DNA of 27,720 bases from DASRIA01 sp035650255 (GCA_035650255.1 DASRIA010000079.1:1-27720); one strand, 5' to 3'; shown: positions 1 to 6,569, numbered from the stretch's first letter. Notes: a model not told the origin generated them from the letters alone. Translations and numbers: made by a program.

Positions 1-1
1 C

Positions 2-214
2 GTGGAGGCGCTCCACGACGCCGGCGACCAGGTCGTGGCGATCGTGCGCCAGCGCGGCCGGTCGAAGACAACCGGGCTGCACGTGGACATGGCCTACGGC
101 CAGGTCTTCACCATCCGCGATGGCAAGTTCGCGCGGATGGAAATGTATGCGGATCCCGTCGAAGCCCTCGAAGCGGTGGGGCTGTCGGCGCAAGGCGCTC
201 CCGCCGACTCCTGA
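2..214 (+). CDS. SnoaL/NTF2-like protein, C-terminal part (5' end outside window)
   Basis: This is the last 70 residues of a small alpha+beta-barrel protein of the SnoaL/NTF2-like superfamily; the beginning lies before the window. The visible part has the typical final strands of the fold: an R-x-R-G-R-S-K-T-T-G strand, a V-F-T-I-R-D-G-K strand-turn-strand, then a Y-x-D-P-x-E-A-L-E-A-V-G-L tail. That tail is common in stress- or xenobiotic-associated SnoaL-like proteins of actinobacteria. Members can be isomerases, cyclases, hydrolases or have no known activity, so no reaction can be assigned. The first in-frame GTG at position 2 is probably internal rather than the true start. It is one of five SnoaL-like genes in the window. 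Confidence 0.75.
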   Translation: MEALHDAGDQVVAIVRQRGRSKTTGLHVDMAYGQVFTIRDGKFARMEMYADPVEALEAVGLSAQGAPADS

Positions 215-281
215 CTGCTCGGCACGCCGCACCGTAGGAACACCTGTGGGAAGACATGCGATGGCGAATAGCCTGTGAGCC

Positions 282-983
282 ATGAGCACGCCGGAGCTTC
301 AACTCATCGCTCCCGCGCCGGCCATCGTCGCCCAGGACGATGAGTGGCTGCGGCTCGCCCGACGCACTCGGATGCTCTCGTGGATGAGCCTCGCGTGGCT
401 GACCGTCGAAGGCACCGTCGCCATCGTGGCCGGCGTCATGGCCGGATCCATTGCACTGATCGCGTTCGGACTGGACAGCGCGATTGAGGGGATGGCGAGC
501 GTTGTGATCGTCTGGCGCTTCACCGGCTCGCGCCTGTATTCCGATCGAGCGGAACGACGTGCGCAGATGCTGGTCGCGATCCAGTTCTTCATCCTCGCGC
601 CGTTCATCACGTACGAGGCGCTCGGTCACTTGCTCGCCGGCAACGCAGCGGAGCCGAGCTGGCTCGGCATCGGATTGACCGTCGCGACGCTCGCGATCTG
701 CCAGCCGCTCGGGTACGCGAAGCGGCGCATCGGCGAGCGGCTCAACTCGGGAGCGACCGTAGGCGAGGGCACCCAGAACCTACTCTGCGGATATCTCGCG
801 ATCGCTGTGCTGGTCGGGCTGCTCGCGAATGCCCTGTTCGGGCTGTGGTGGCTGGACCCGGTCGTCGCGCTCGGGATCGCGGGCGTCGCGGTTTGGGAGG
901 GTCGCAAGGCGCTTCGGGGAGAGACTTGCGGTTGCGCCGCGTGCGAAATCCCTGACGTCGAGCCTGTCTCGACCAGAACGTAG
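282..983 (+). CDS. CDF-like cation transporter family protein
   Basis: A 233-residue integral membrane protein resembling the cation diffusion facilitator (CDF) transmembrane domain. Hydrophobic segments lie near residues 33-54, 56-78, 98-118, 127-145, 168-188 and 190-206, matching the family's six helices. TM2 carries the G-S-I-A-L-I-A-F-G-L-D-S-A-I-E pattern with an acidic site (D65, E69). The usual HxxxD pair of TM5 is not seen; that helix reads G-E-G-T-Q-N-L-L-C-G-Y, so ion specificity is uncertain. There is no long cytoplasmic C-terminal domain, only a short tail with the cysteine cluster C-G-C-A-A-C (residues 216-221) that could bind a soft metal. It converges on the MFS gene with a 27-bp gap. 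The family call is fairly safe, the substrate unknown. Confidence 0.8.
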   Translation: MSTPELQLIAPAPAIVAQDDEWLRLARRTRMLSWMSLAWLTVEGTVAIVAGVMAGSIALIAFGLDSAIEGMASVVIVWRFTGSRLYSDRAERRAQMLVAIQFFILAPFITYEALGHLLAGNAAEPSWLGIGLTVATLAICQPLGYAKRRIGERLNSGATVGEGTQNLLCGYLAIAVLVGLLANALFGLWWLDPVVALGIAGVAVWEGRKALRGETCGCAACEIPDVEPVSTRT

Positions 984-1010
984 CGTCTGCGCGGCGACGC
1001 CCAGTCGCAC

Positions 1011-2288
1011 CTATCGTCCGGCACCGCTCCTACTTGCGGGCAGGTCGACGGCGACCCACAAGCCGGACAGCCCGGTCAAGACGGCCACGACGCCAATCGC
1101 ACCGGCGAACGAAATGAGGTCAGCGGCAACGCCGGCGATCAGCCCGCCGGCCACATAGCCCATGTCACGCCAGAAGCGGTACACGCCGATCGTCGGAGCT
1201 CGAGCAATCGGCGTGACGTGATCGGAGATCGCGGCGATCAGTGTCGGATAGACAAGTGCGGTGCCCGCTCCGAGCATCACTGCGGCGACGGCGGCCACAA
1301 GAACGTCACCGTGCGACACCGCAAGCACGGCAAGCGCGACCGCCTGCAGCAGCATTCCGCCGACGATCAAGGGCTTTCGGCCGGCCCTATCCGACCACGC
1401 CCCCGTACCTATTTGGGCAATACCCCAGACCGCAGGGTAGAGGCCAGCCACAAGCCCAATCGCGGAAACGCTCGCACCGTTCGCGGCGAGAAACAGCGGA
1501 ACGACTCCCCATGCCACTCCATCGTTCAGGTTGTTCGCCAGCCCTGCTTGCGAGCATGAGCGAAGCGCCGGGACGCGATAGGTCGCGTCTGCGAAAGCGT
1601 CGTGCAAGGCGGGTGGACGGCCGTCGTGGCGTGGCGTGTGCGCGGCCTGCTCAAGCGCAACGTGTCTGGACGTGTCGCGTGCGAAGAAGAACGAGAGTGC
1701 AAGCGCCGTGAGGGCGACGACGAACCCCGCGACCACAAGAACATCACGCGCCGCGAACTCCGCAGCAAGAAGTCCGCTTGCGGTCGCAGCCACCGCAACT
1801 CCGAGGTATCCGGCCGCCTCGTTCAGGCCGAGCGCGAGTCCGCGCCGGCGGGGGCCCACGAGATCGATCTTCATCACAACGGCCATGGACCAGGTCAGCC
1901 CCTGATTGAGCCCCAGTGCCACATTTGCCGCCACGATGAACGCCCAGCTCGGGGCGAGGGCGATTAGGAGCGGGACGGGCAGTGCAAGCAGCCACCCCAG
2001 AATGAGGAGCCGCCGCCGACCGACGCGCTCGACCAGCGCCCCGGCGGCGAGGTTGGTGATCGCCTTGCTGAGCCCGAAAGCGACGATGAAGGAGAGCACC
2101 GCGACGTTCGAGGAAAGTCCGAAGTCGTCCCGACCCACCAGCGGCAGTGTCGATCGTTCGAGACCGACCATCGCTCCGACGAACGCCGTAATTGCGACGA
2201 GCAGGGCGAACTGCGCAGCGTTCTCGCGGAGGCCGAGCTGCACCACGGCGCGAGAGGCAGGCTCTATCTCCCTAACGGAGCCACGCAT
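1011..2288 (-). CDS. MFS transporter
   Basis: A major facilitator superfamily transporter of 425 residues with about 12 predicted helices. The loop between TM2 and TM3 has the family signature G-A-L-V-E-R-V-G-R-R-R, repeated in the second half as G-A-W-S-D-R-A-G-R-K-P. A hydrophilic central loop separates the two six-helix bundles. I chose the ATG at 2288 because it overlaps the upstream gene's stop by only 17 bp; a longer start at 2324 would lie deeper inside that gene. It is the third gene of the leftward operon behind the persulfide-dioxygenase-like and DUF4336-like genes. It may therefore export a product of, or a toxicant handled by, that cluster. The substrate cannot be read from the sequence. 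Confidence 0.85.
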   Translation of the reverse strand: MRGSVREIEPASRAVVQLGLRENAAQFALLVAITAFVGAMVGLERSTLPLVGRDDFGLSSNVAVLSFIVAFGLSKAITNLAAGALVERVGRRRLLILGWLLALPVPLLIALAPSWAFIVAANVALGLNQGLTWSMAVVMKIDLVGPRRRGLALGLNEAAGYLGVAVAATASGLLAAEFAARDVLVVAGFVVALTALALSFFFARDTSRHVALEQAAHTPRHDGRPPALHDAFADATYRVPALRSCSQAGLANNLNDGVAWGVVPLFLAANGASVSAIGLVAGLYPAVWGIAQIGTGAWSDRAGRKPLIVGGMLLQAVALAVLAVSHGDVLVAAVAAVMLGAGTALVYPTLIAAISDHVTPIARAPTIGVYRFWRDMGYVAGGLIAGVAADLISFAGAIGVVAVLTGLSGLWVAVDLPASRSGAGR

Positions 2289-2979
2289 ATGCGTCGCGCA
2301 GAGCGCTGGGACCACCGGTTTCAATCGGCTCGCCGTGGCCGAGGACGACCCGGTCGAAATCCCAGCTCAGAACCCGATCGAGCGAACGTCGTGCTGCAAT
2401 CCGGTTCCGCACCCCCAGCCTGAACATCGGTGTTGGGCGCGCTTGGTCGTATGCACCTGTGGCTCTTGCGACCGCTCGCATTGGTCGCGGCGCGCTCTCG
2501 CCGATTCGGAAACAAAGGTCGCCGACAATCAGCGTGCCGCTGGATCGGTGGAGAAAGGCGATCTCGGTCACGAAGCGGTGGCCTAGGACGGCTGCCTGAT
2601 CTAGGTCGTGGCTCCAGGCGGGGTCCGGCGCGCTCCCAAGCAGCCCCGCGAAGGCGAGATCCTTGCGTTTGCGATCCAGACCTGGGGCACTGAACAGCTC
2701 GGCCGCGGGATAGGCGGCCTGGTACTCCTCCATGAACAGGTGTCCGTGCATGCTGCTTGCGGGCACGACGAAGCGGACCTCTCCGACCTGCGCGAGGGCT
2801 TCGCGCAACTCAGCGGTCAACGGCGCCGGCGAGTGAATCAAGAGGCTGCCCGAAGCAAGCCTGACCACAGTCATGCGGCGGCCGACCTCGATGCCGCGGA
2901 AGCGAAGGGGAGTCTCTACCAACCACAACTCGGGAGCGATCGGCTTTATCCCGACCTCCGTAACGACCCGCGGAGGCAT
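2272..2979 (-). CDS. DUF4336-like metallo-beta-lactamase-fold protein
   Basis: A 235-residue protein with a divergent MBL fold. It opens with an I-x-P-E-L-W-L-V-E-T-P-L strand like the N-terminus of DUF4336 proteins. Candidate metal-site elements are P-A-S-S-M-H-G-H (residues 74-80), V-G-D-L-C-F (Asp154) and V-L-G-H-G-E-P-I (His215). The start is set by the upstream gene, whose TGA stop ends 4 bp before this ATG; a longer frame running into that gene is translationally unlikely. It sits second in a tight leftward operon between an ETHE1-like sulfur dioxygenase and an MFS transporter. DUF4336 proteins have no firmly known reaction, so only the fold and the association with thiol chemistry are offered here. 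Confidence 0.75.
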   Translation of the reverse strand: MPPRVVTEVGIKPIAPELWLVETPLRFRGIEVGRRMTVVRLASGSLLIHSPAPLTAELREALAQVGEVRFVVPASSMHGHLFMEEYQAAYPAAELFSAPGLDRKRKDLAFAGLLGSAPDPAWSHDLDQAAVLGHRFVTEIAFLHRSSGTLIVGDLCFRIGESAPRPMRAVARATGAYDQARPTPMFRLGVRNRIAARRSLDRVLSWDFDRVVLGHGEPIETGGPSALRDAYAWLR

Positions 2980-2983
2980 GCGG

Positions 2984-3748
2984 TCAGCGAACCGTGGCCA
3001 GCGGCCTGCCGCTGCGATTCGCGGCCAGGATCTCGGCCTGCTGCGGGGGCGCCGGCGGGATGTCACGCACCAGCGCCGCGACGAACTCTTGCTCGGACTC
3101 GAACTGGAGCGCAGGGTTGTGGCGCCGCTCGAAGCCAATTGTCGAGACGGGATTCGCCGACAGGCCGCGGCCGCAGACCGAGCCGGAATAGTGCGCCGGA
3201 TAGAGCAGGATGTGGTCGGGCAGCGTGAGCAATTTCTCGGTGAGGGAGCGGTAAAGGTTGCCGGCCATCGCCTCGACGGACTGCTCGCCGTGTGCGTGAA
3301 GATCGGGTCGCCCGGCGTCGCCGACCAGAAGCGCGTCGCCGGTCAGGACGAACCACGGCTCGTCGCCGCGCACGTGGTCTGTCACGAGGTAGGCGTGATG
3401 AGCCACAGCGTGGCCAGGGGTGGCGATCGCCTTTATCTCGGTGTTGCCGAGCTCGACGATCGCGCCATCCCCAAGCGCTACGTGTGCGAACTCAACTCCG
3501 GCCCCAGCCGGCAGGTAGCCGGTTGCCCCTGTGCGCTCGACCAGCGCGGGCAGGCCCGAGACGTGATCGGCCTGCACATGGGTCTCGAAGGCCGCGACGA
3601 TCGGGATGCCCTGCGTCGCGGCCAGAGCGATGTAGTCGTCGACCAGATCGATATGCGGGTCGACCACCGCGAACTGGGCCTTGGTCTTGCAGCCGAGCAA
3701 ATAGGAGGCGCAGGCTGTCTGGTCGTTGAGGAGCTGGCGAAAGAACAT
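2984..3748 (-). CDS. ETHE1/Blh-type MBL hydrolase, probable persulfide dioxygenase
   Basis: A 254-residue metallo-beta-lactamase-fold enzyme of the persulfide dioxygenase/glyoxalase II branch. Persulfide dioxygenases oxidise glutathione (or other thiol) persulfide to sulfite with one Fe(II). The ETHE1-type iron ligands are all present: His57 in T-H-V-Q-A-D-H, His113 in T-P-G-H and Asp138 in T-G-D-A-L-L-V-G-D-A-G-R-P-D-L, with Y-P-A-H-Y at 183-187. The second motif His is Gln59, which is not an iron ligand in ETHE1. The frame stays open upstream to about 4447 on the opposite strand of the regulator, but the ATG at 3748 is the natural start and lies just past a promoter. It diverges from an ArsR-rhodanese regulator, the usual context of sulfide or persulfide detoxification genes. 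Confidence 0.85.
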   Translation of the reverse strand: MFFRQLLNDQTACASYLLGCKTKAQFAVVDPHIDLVDDYIALAATQGIPIVAAFETHVQADHVSGLPALVERTGATGYLPAGAGVEFAHVALGDGAIVELGNTEIKAIATPGHAVAHHAYLVTDHVRGDEPWFVLTGDALLVGDAGRPDLHAHGEQSVEAMAGNLYRSLTEKLLTLPDHILLYPAHYSGSVCGRGLSANPVSTIGFERRHNPALQFESEQEFVAALVRDIPPAPPQQAEILAANRSGRPLATVR

Positions 3749-3754
3749 TGAGTC

Positions 3755-3788
3755 TTGACAAGCTATCAATTGATCTATTGAATAGCAA
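3755..3788. promoter_or_regulatory. Face-to-face promoters with ArsR-type operator
   Basis: Rightward: TTGACA (3755-3760), 17-bp spacer, TTGAAT (3778-3783), which puts the start point at about the ATG at 3790 (leaderless mRNA). Leftward: TTGCTA (complement of 3783-3788), 17-bp spacer, TAGCTT (complement of 3760-3765), start near 3753. Between them, CTATCAAT (3763-3770) and ATTGAATAG (3777-3785) form an inverted repeat with one extra base on one arm, overlapping a perfect 10-bp palindrome ATCAATTGAT (3765-3774). The stretch is strikingly AT-rich for this genome. One bound ArsR dimer would block both promoters. Promoters are pattern matches, not measured. Confidence 0.65.
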
Positions 3789-3789
3789 C

Positions 3790-4470
3790 ATGGAATCCGT
3801 TCAGGCGAAGGGCACGCTGTTCGACGCGATCGCCGTGATGGGCAAGGCGTTTGCCAGCCCCCGCCGGCTGGAGCTGCTCGACCTGCTTGCTCAGGGGCCG
3901 CGCAGCGTCGAGGAACTTGCGCGGGCCAGCGGCCAGTCGAGCGCCAATACCTCTCAACATCTGCAGGGTCTGCACGCTGCGGGGATAGTGACCCGTCAGC
4001 GCGAGGGCACCCGCGTGCGCTACACGCTGGCCGGGAAAGACGTGCTCGCTCTCTGGCTTGCCCTCCGAGACACCTCGGCAGCCCGTTTGGCGGAGGTCGA
4101 ACGGGCCGCCCGCGACTACCTAGGCGAGGAGGTCGAGGCGATCGGCCGCGAGGAGCTGATCGAGCGCCTCGGCCGCGGCGAAATCGTGCTCGTCGATGTG
4201 CGGCCGACCGAGGAGTTCGCGGCCGGACACATCGAGGGAGCGCGGTCAGTCCCGCTGGACGAGCTCGAGCGGCGCCTCGCCGAGCTGCCGGTCGACCGAG
4301 AAGTCGTTGCGTACTGCCGTGGCCCCTTTTGCGCCTATGCACACGAGGCGGTCCGGCGCCTGCAGGCAGCGGGACGTCCTGCCCGCCGTCTGGGGGACGG
4401 CTGGCCAGAGTGGCAGCTGGCAGAAGAGAGATCCACCACGTCGTCAACTACGGAGGAGGAAGCAGCATGA
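3790..4470 (+). CDS. ArsR-family regulator fused to a rhodanese domain
   Basis: A 226-residue two-domain protein. Residues about 8-100 form an ArsR/SmtB winged helix (A-S-P-R-R-L-E-L-L-D-L-L, V-E-E-L-A-R-A-S-G, recognition helix near S-A-N-T-S-Q-H-L). Residues about 115-213 form a rhodanese domain (L-V-D-V-R-P-T-E-E-F-A-A-G-H-I-E-G-A) with the active-site loop C176-R-G-P-F-C181-A. Rhodanese loops carry persulfide on the Cys, so this single protein probably senses reactive sulfur and releases DNA, although the ligand is inferred. The ATG at 3790 matches the predicted transcription start; an upstream TTG would add 14 poor residues. Its stop overlaps the methyltransferase start in ATGA, so the two are translationally coupled. 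It probably represses both itself and the divergent dioxygenase operon. Confidence 0.88.
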   Translation: MESVQAKGTLFDAIAVMGKAFASPRRLELLDLLAQGPRSVEELARASGQSSANTSQHLQGLHAAGIVTRQREGTRVRYTLAGKDVLALWLALRDTSAARLAEVERAARDYLGEEVEAIGREELIERLGRGEIVLVDVRPTEEFAAGHIEGARSVPLDELERRLAELPVDREVVAYCRGPFCAYAHEAVRRLQAAGRPARRLGDGWPEWQLAEERSTTSSTTEEEAA

Positions 4471-5246
4471 GCACGTCCACGAAGCAGCTCGACACCGGCG
4501 AGCTCGAAGAGCGAGTCAAGCGCATGTACGAGGAAGTGGCGCTCGAGCCCGAGCGCGAGTTCCACTTCGAGACCGGCCGTCCGCTCGCCGAGCGGTTGGG
4601 CTACCCGGCGGCCGACCTCAACCGCATCCCGGCGGGCGCGATCGATTCGTTCGCGGGCGTTGGATACTTCCTCGACCTCGCCGCAATCGAGCCGGATGAC
4701 ACGGTGCTCGATCTCGGCAGCGGCTCGGGCATGGACAGCTTCCTCGCCGCGCTGGCGACGGGACCTTCGGGCCGTGTGATCGGCGTTGACATGACCGACA
4801 AGCAGCTCGCCAAGGCAGAGCGGCTCGCGCGTGAGGAGGACTTCGCGGGCGTCGAGTTTCGCCAGGGCTACATCGAGCGCCCTCCCGTCGAGGACGCGAC
4901 CGTCGATTGCGTTATCTCGAACGGTGTGATCAACCTCTCGCCCGACAAGCCGGCCGTCTTCGCGGCTGCCGCCCGTGCTCTGCGGCCCGGCGGCCGCCTC
5001 GCGCTGGCCGACATCGTCAGCGCCAAGCAGCTCCCTGAAGGGGTGACCTGCGACGCCTCACTCTGGGCCGCCTGCATCGGCGGCGCAATGCAGCGCGACA
5101 GCTACCGCGAGGAGATCGAAGCCGCCGGGTTCGAGGTCGAGACGTGGCGAGAAAACAGCGCGTACCGATTCGTGTCGGAGCAGGCAGACAACGCGACCGG
5201 GAAGTACGGCGTGACCAGCATCTCGCTGCTCGCCGTGCGCCGCTGA
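4467..5246 (+). CDS. ArsM-like SAM-dependent methyltransferase lacking one catalytic Cys
   Basis: A 259-residue class I methyltransferase related to arsenite methyltransferases. The SAM site is seen as V-L-D-L-G-S-G-S-G-M-D (residues 80-90) and V-I-G-V-D-M-T (104-110). S-N-G-V-I-N-L-S-P-D-K (151-161) matches the ArsM stretch that in true enzymes reads S-N-C-V-C-N-L-S. Here the As-binding Cys is lost, while the later A-C-I-G-G-A Cys (203) stays. Cys148 and Cys195 are the only other cysteines. Arsenite is therefore doubtful; another soft nucleophile such as a thiol or selenol is possible but unproven. A strong GGAGGAGGA ribosome site (4452-4460) precedes the ATG, which overlaps the regulator's stop. 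The DCC selenoprotein gene begins 3 bases after its stop, in the same reading frame. Confidence 0.85.
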   Translation: MSTSTKQLDTGELEERVKRMYEEVALEPEREFHFETGRPLAERLGYPAADLNRIPAGAIDSFAGVGYFLDLAAIEPDDTVLDLGSGSGMDSFLAALATGPSGRVIGVDMTDKQLAKAERLAREEDFAGVEFRQGYIERPPVEDATVDCVISNGVINLSPDKPAVFAAAARALRPGGRLALADIVSAKQLPEGVTCDASLWAACIGGAMQRDSYREEIEAAGFEVETWRENSAYRFVSEQADNATGKYGVTSISLLAVRR

Positions 5247-5249
5247 GCT

Positions 5250-5648
5250 GTGGACTTTCGTCTTCCGCGCCCGGTCCTGCTGTACTCCGGCGGCTGAAGG
5301 CTCTGCCGCTGGGCGGCGAGGGTCGTCGCCAAGCTTGACCGGGACGAAGTGCTCGCGCTGCTTCCGCTAGCCGACGAGGAGGCCGATCGCCTGCTCGCAT
5401 CCGTGCCCGAGGAAGCGCGGGGCGAATGTTGGTGGCTTGTGCTCCGCGATGGCTCGCCGGTGGCGGGCGACAGTGGAGGCGGCGTTGCGGTCTTCGCCGA
5501 GCTCCGCCTCACCCGTGTCCTCGCAAGCGTGTTGCGAGGGCTGCGTGCATCTCCACTCGTCGACGCCCTGGACAAGCTGATAGCTCGCCACCGCTCACGT
5601 CTCGGCCATCTCGTCCCCGACGGGCCCGCGCCGCGGCGTTACCCGTGA
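5250..5648 (+). CDS. Probable selenoprotein: DCC-family thiol-disulfide oxidoreductase-like, TGA = Sec at codon 16
   Basis: Read from the GTG at 5250, the frame gives R-P-V-L-L-Y-S-G-G, then TGA (5295-5297), then R-L-C-R-W-A-A-R-V-V-A-K-L-D and runs intact to a TGA stop at 5648 (132 residues counting Sec). The DCC family (formerly DUF393) opens with L-L-Y-D-G-D-C-x-x-C-R. The TGA falls exactly on the first Cys, giving U16-x-x-C19, a classic selenoprotein redox motif. Later family features are present: W-W-L-V-L-R-D-G-S-P-V-A-G and L-I-A-R-H-R-S-R-L-G. A SECIS-like hairpin follows the TGA, and a tRNA-Sec gene lies at 7666-7758. It is the third gene of the regulator-methyltransferase operon, with no visible ribosome site, so coupling is likely. 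A nonsense-disrupted pseudogene is the alternative but fits less well. Confidence 0.82.
5312..5330 (+). promoter_or_regulatory. Bacterial SECIS-like hairpin
   Basis: GGCGGCGA (5312-5319) pairs with TCGTCGCC (5323-5330) over 8 bp including one G-U pair, leaving a three-base GGG loop at 5320-5322. The apical loop is 23-25 bases after the TGA at 5295-5297, and its first base is G. Bacterial SECIS elements are described as needing a small loop with a G in its first two positions at roughly this distance, so SelB could bind here. The region is GC-rich, so some pairing is expected by chance; the confidence comes from geometry combined with the TGA and tRNA-Sec. Confidence 0.65.
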
Positions 5649-6109
5649 TGCGCGGCGCGAGACTGGTCCCGCAACAGTCGGTGGTGTCGGGCGAGCAATA
5701 GCAGCGAGCGCCAGACGCCGAGCTGACGCACGAGCTCCATGGTGTCGCTGGCAGCCCAATCCTCGACGATCTGGCCGTCCTCGAAACGGCTGATGACGAT
5801 GCCCCTGAGGCGTACACGGCGCCCGCGGTGGGTGCCGTGGAGCGTCCAGCGAGACGCAACACGGTTGTCTTCGGTGACCTGCTCCTCGACGACGAACTGA
5901 AGGTCGGGGAAGAGCTCTCGATACAGAGCCACCGACCGTCGGGCCCCGTCGGTTCCGTGGTACTCGAGCGCATTGACGTGATCGACGAAGCGGGGGCTGT
6001 ACACCTCTTCGATCCCAGCCGGGTCCTTGCCGGAGCAGACGTCCTCAAGCGCACGCCGCGCAACGCGCGTCGGGTCATCGGCTGAGATCGCCTCAGCGGG
6101 CCTAGCCAT
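5639..6109 (-). CDS. SnoaL-like polyketide-cyclase-type (ester cyclase) protein
   Basis: A 156-residue protein of the SnoaL-like ester cyclase group. It has an N-terminal helix region (A-R-R-A-L-E-D-V-C-S-G), then Y-S-P-R-F-V-D-H-V, H-G-T-D-G-A-R-R-S-V-A-L-Y-R-E-L-F-P-D-L-Q-F, the strand R-W-T-L-H-G-T-H-R-G, and D-G-Q-I-V-E-D-W-A-A-S-D, a typical order for this group. Such proteins sit in a cone-shaped alpha+beta barrel; many have no known substrate. I use the ATG at 6109; a longer start at 6187 would overlap the divergent gene. Its end overlaps the 3' end of the convergent DCC gene by 10 bp. It diverges from another SnoaL-like gene at 6174 with a 64-bp gap. Confidence 0.8.
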   Translation of the reverse strand: MARPAEAISADDPTRVARRALEDVCSGKDPAGIEEVYSPRFVDHVNALEYHGTDGARRSVALYRELFPDLQFVVEEQVTEDNRVASRWTLHGTHRGRRVRLRGIVISRFEDGQIVEDWAASDTMELVRQLGVWRSLLLLARHHRLLRDQSRAAHHG

Positions 6110-6173
6110 GGCGATGAGTCTACGCAGCGTGGCCCTTTGTCGAAGCCGCCACAGACCGGGATACTTGGCGGCG

Positions 6174-6569
6174 ATGCCCGAGAACAATGTCGATCTCGTC
6201 CGCCGCGGCTACGAAGCCTGGAATAGCGGTGACATCGACGCCGTCCTCAGTCTCGTCGACCCTGATATCGAATGGGTGGGGTATACGCACATCCCCGAAG
6301 CCGGAAATCTCCGGGGACGCGATGAAGTCAGGGCGTGGTTGGAGCGCTTTCTGGATGCATGGGAGGAGATGGACGTCCAGATCGTGGAGGTCGTCGAGGC
6401 GGACGACAAGGTCGCCGCCCTGGTTCGGTTGAGTGGCCGCGGCAAGGGGAGTGGCATCGAGGTGAAGGGCGGCGTAGACGCGCACGTCTGGACGATTCGG
6501 GACGGCAACGTGGTGGCGGTCACCCTGTACCAAGGAACCACGGATGCGCTTCGGGCGTTGGATGGATAG
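6174..6569 (+). CDS. SnoaL/NTF2-like protein
   Basis: A 131-residue nuclear-transport-factor-2-like protein. It shows the standard order: V-D-L-V-R-R-G-Y-E-A-W-N-S-G-D-I-D-A-V-L-S-L-V-D-P-D-I-E-W (helices and first strand), then L-R-G-R-D-E-V-R-A-W-L-E-R-F, A-L-V-R-L-S-G-R-G-K-G-S-G-I-E-V, and H-V-W-T-I-R-D-G-N-V-V-A-V-T-L-Y-Q. The last strand and the Y-Q-G-T-T-D-A-L-R-A-L tail resemble the partial gene at the window start. The ATG at 6174 begins directly with the conserved helix. The pocket residues give no clue to a substrate. Confidence 0.85.
   Translation: MPENNVDLVRRGYEAWNSGDIDAVLSLVDPDIEWVGYTHIPEAGNLRGRDEVRAWLERFLDAWEEMDVQIVEVVEADDKVAALVRLSGRGKGSGIEVKGGVDAHVWTIRDGNVVAVTLYQGTTDALRALDG

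Noticed and set aside
2283..2294. Perfect palindrome ACGCATATGCGT at the MFS start
   Set aside because: It lies within coding sequence and has no matching copy at the other promoters seen here; chance is likely.
3749..4447. N-terminal extension of the dioxygenase-like gene opposite the regulator
   Set aside because: The extension is Arg/Pro-rich antisense sequence; the ATG at 3748 directly begins the MBL fold and lies after a promoter.
5295..5297. Reading the TGA as a nonsense mutation in a DCC pseudogene
   Set aside because: The TGA hits exactly the first motif Cys, the rest of the frame is intact, a SECIS-like hairpin follows and tRNA-Sec is present. A random stop would rarely meet all of these.
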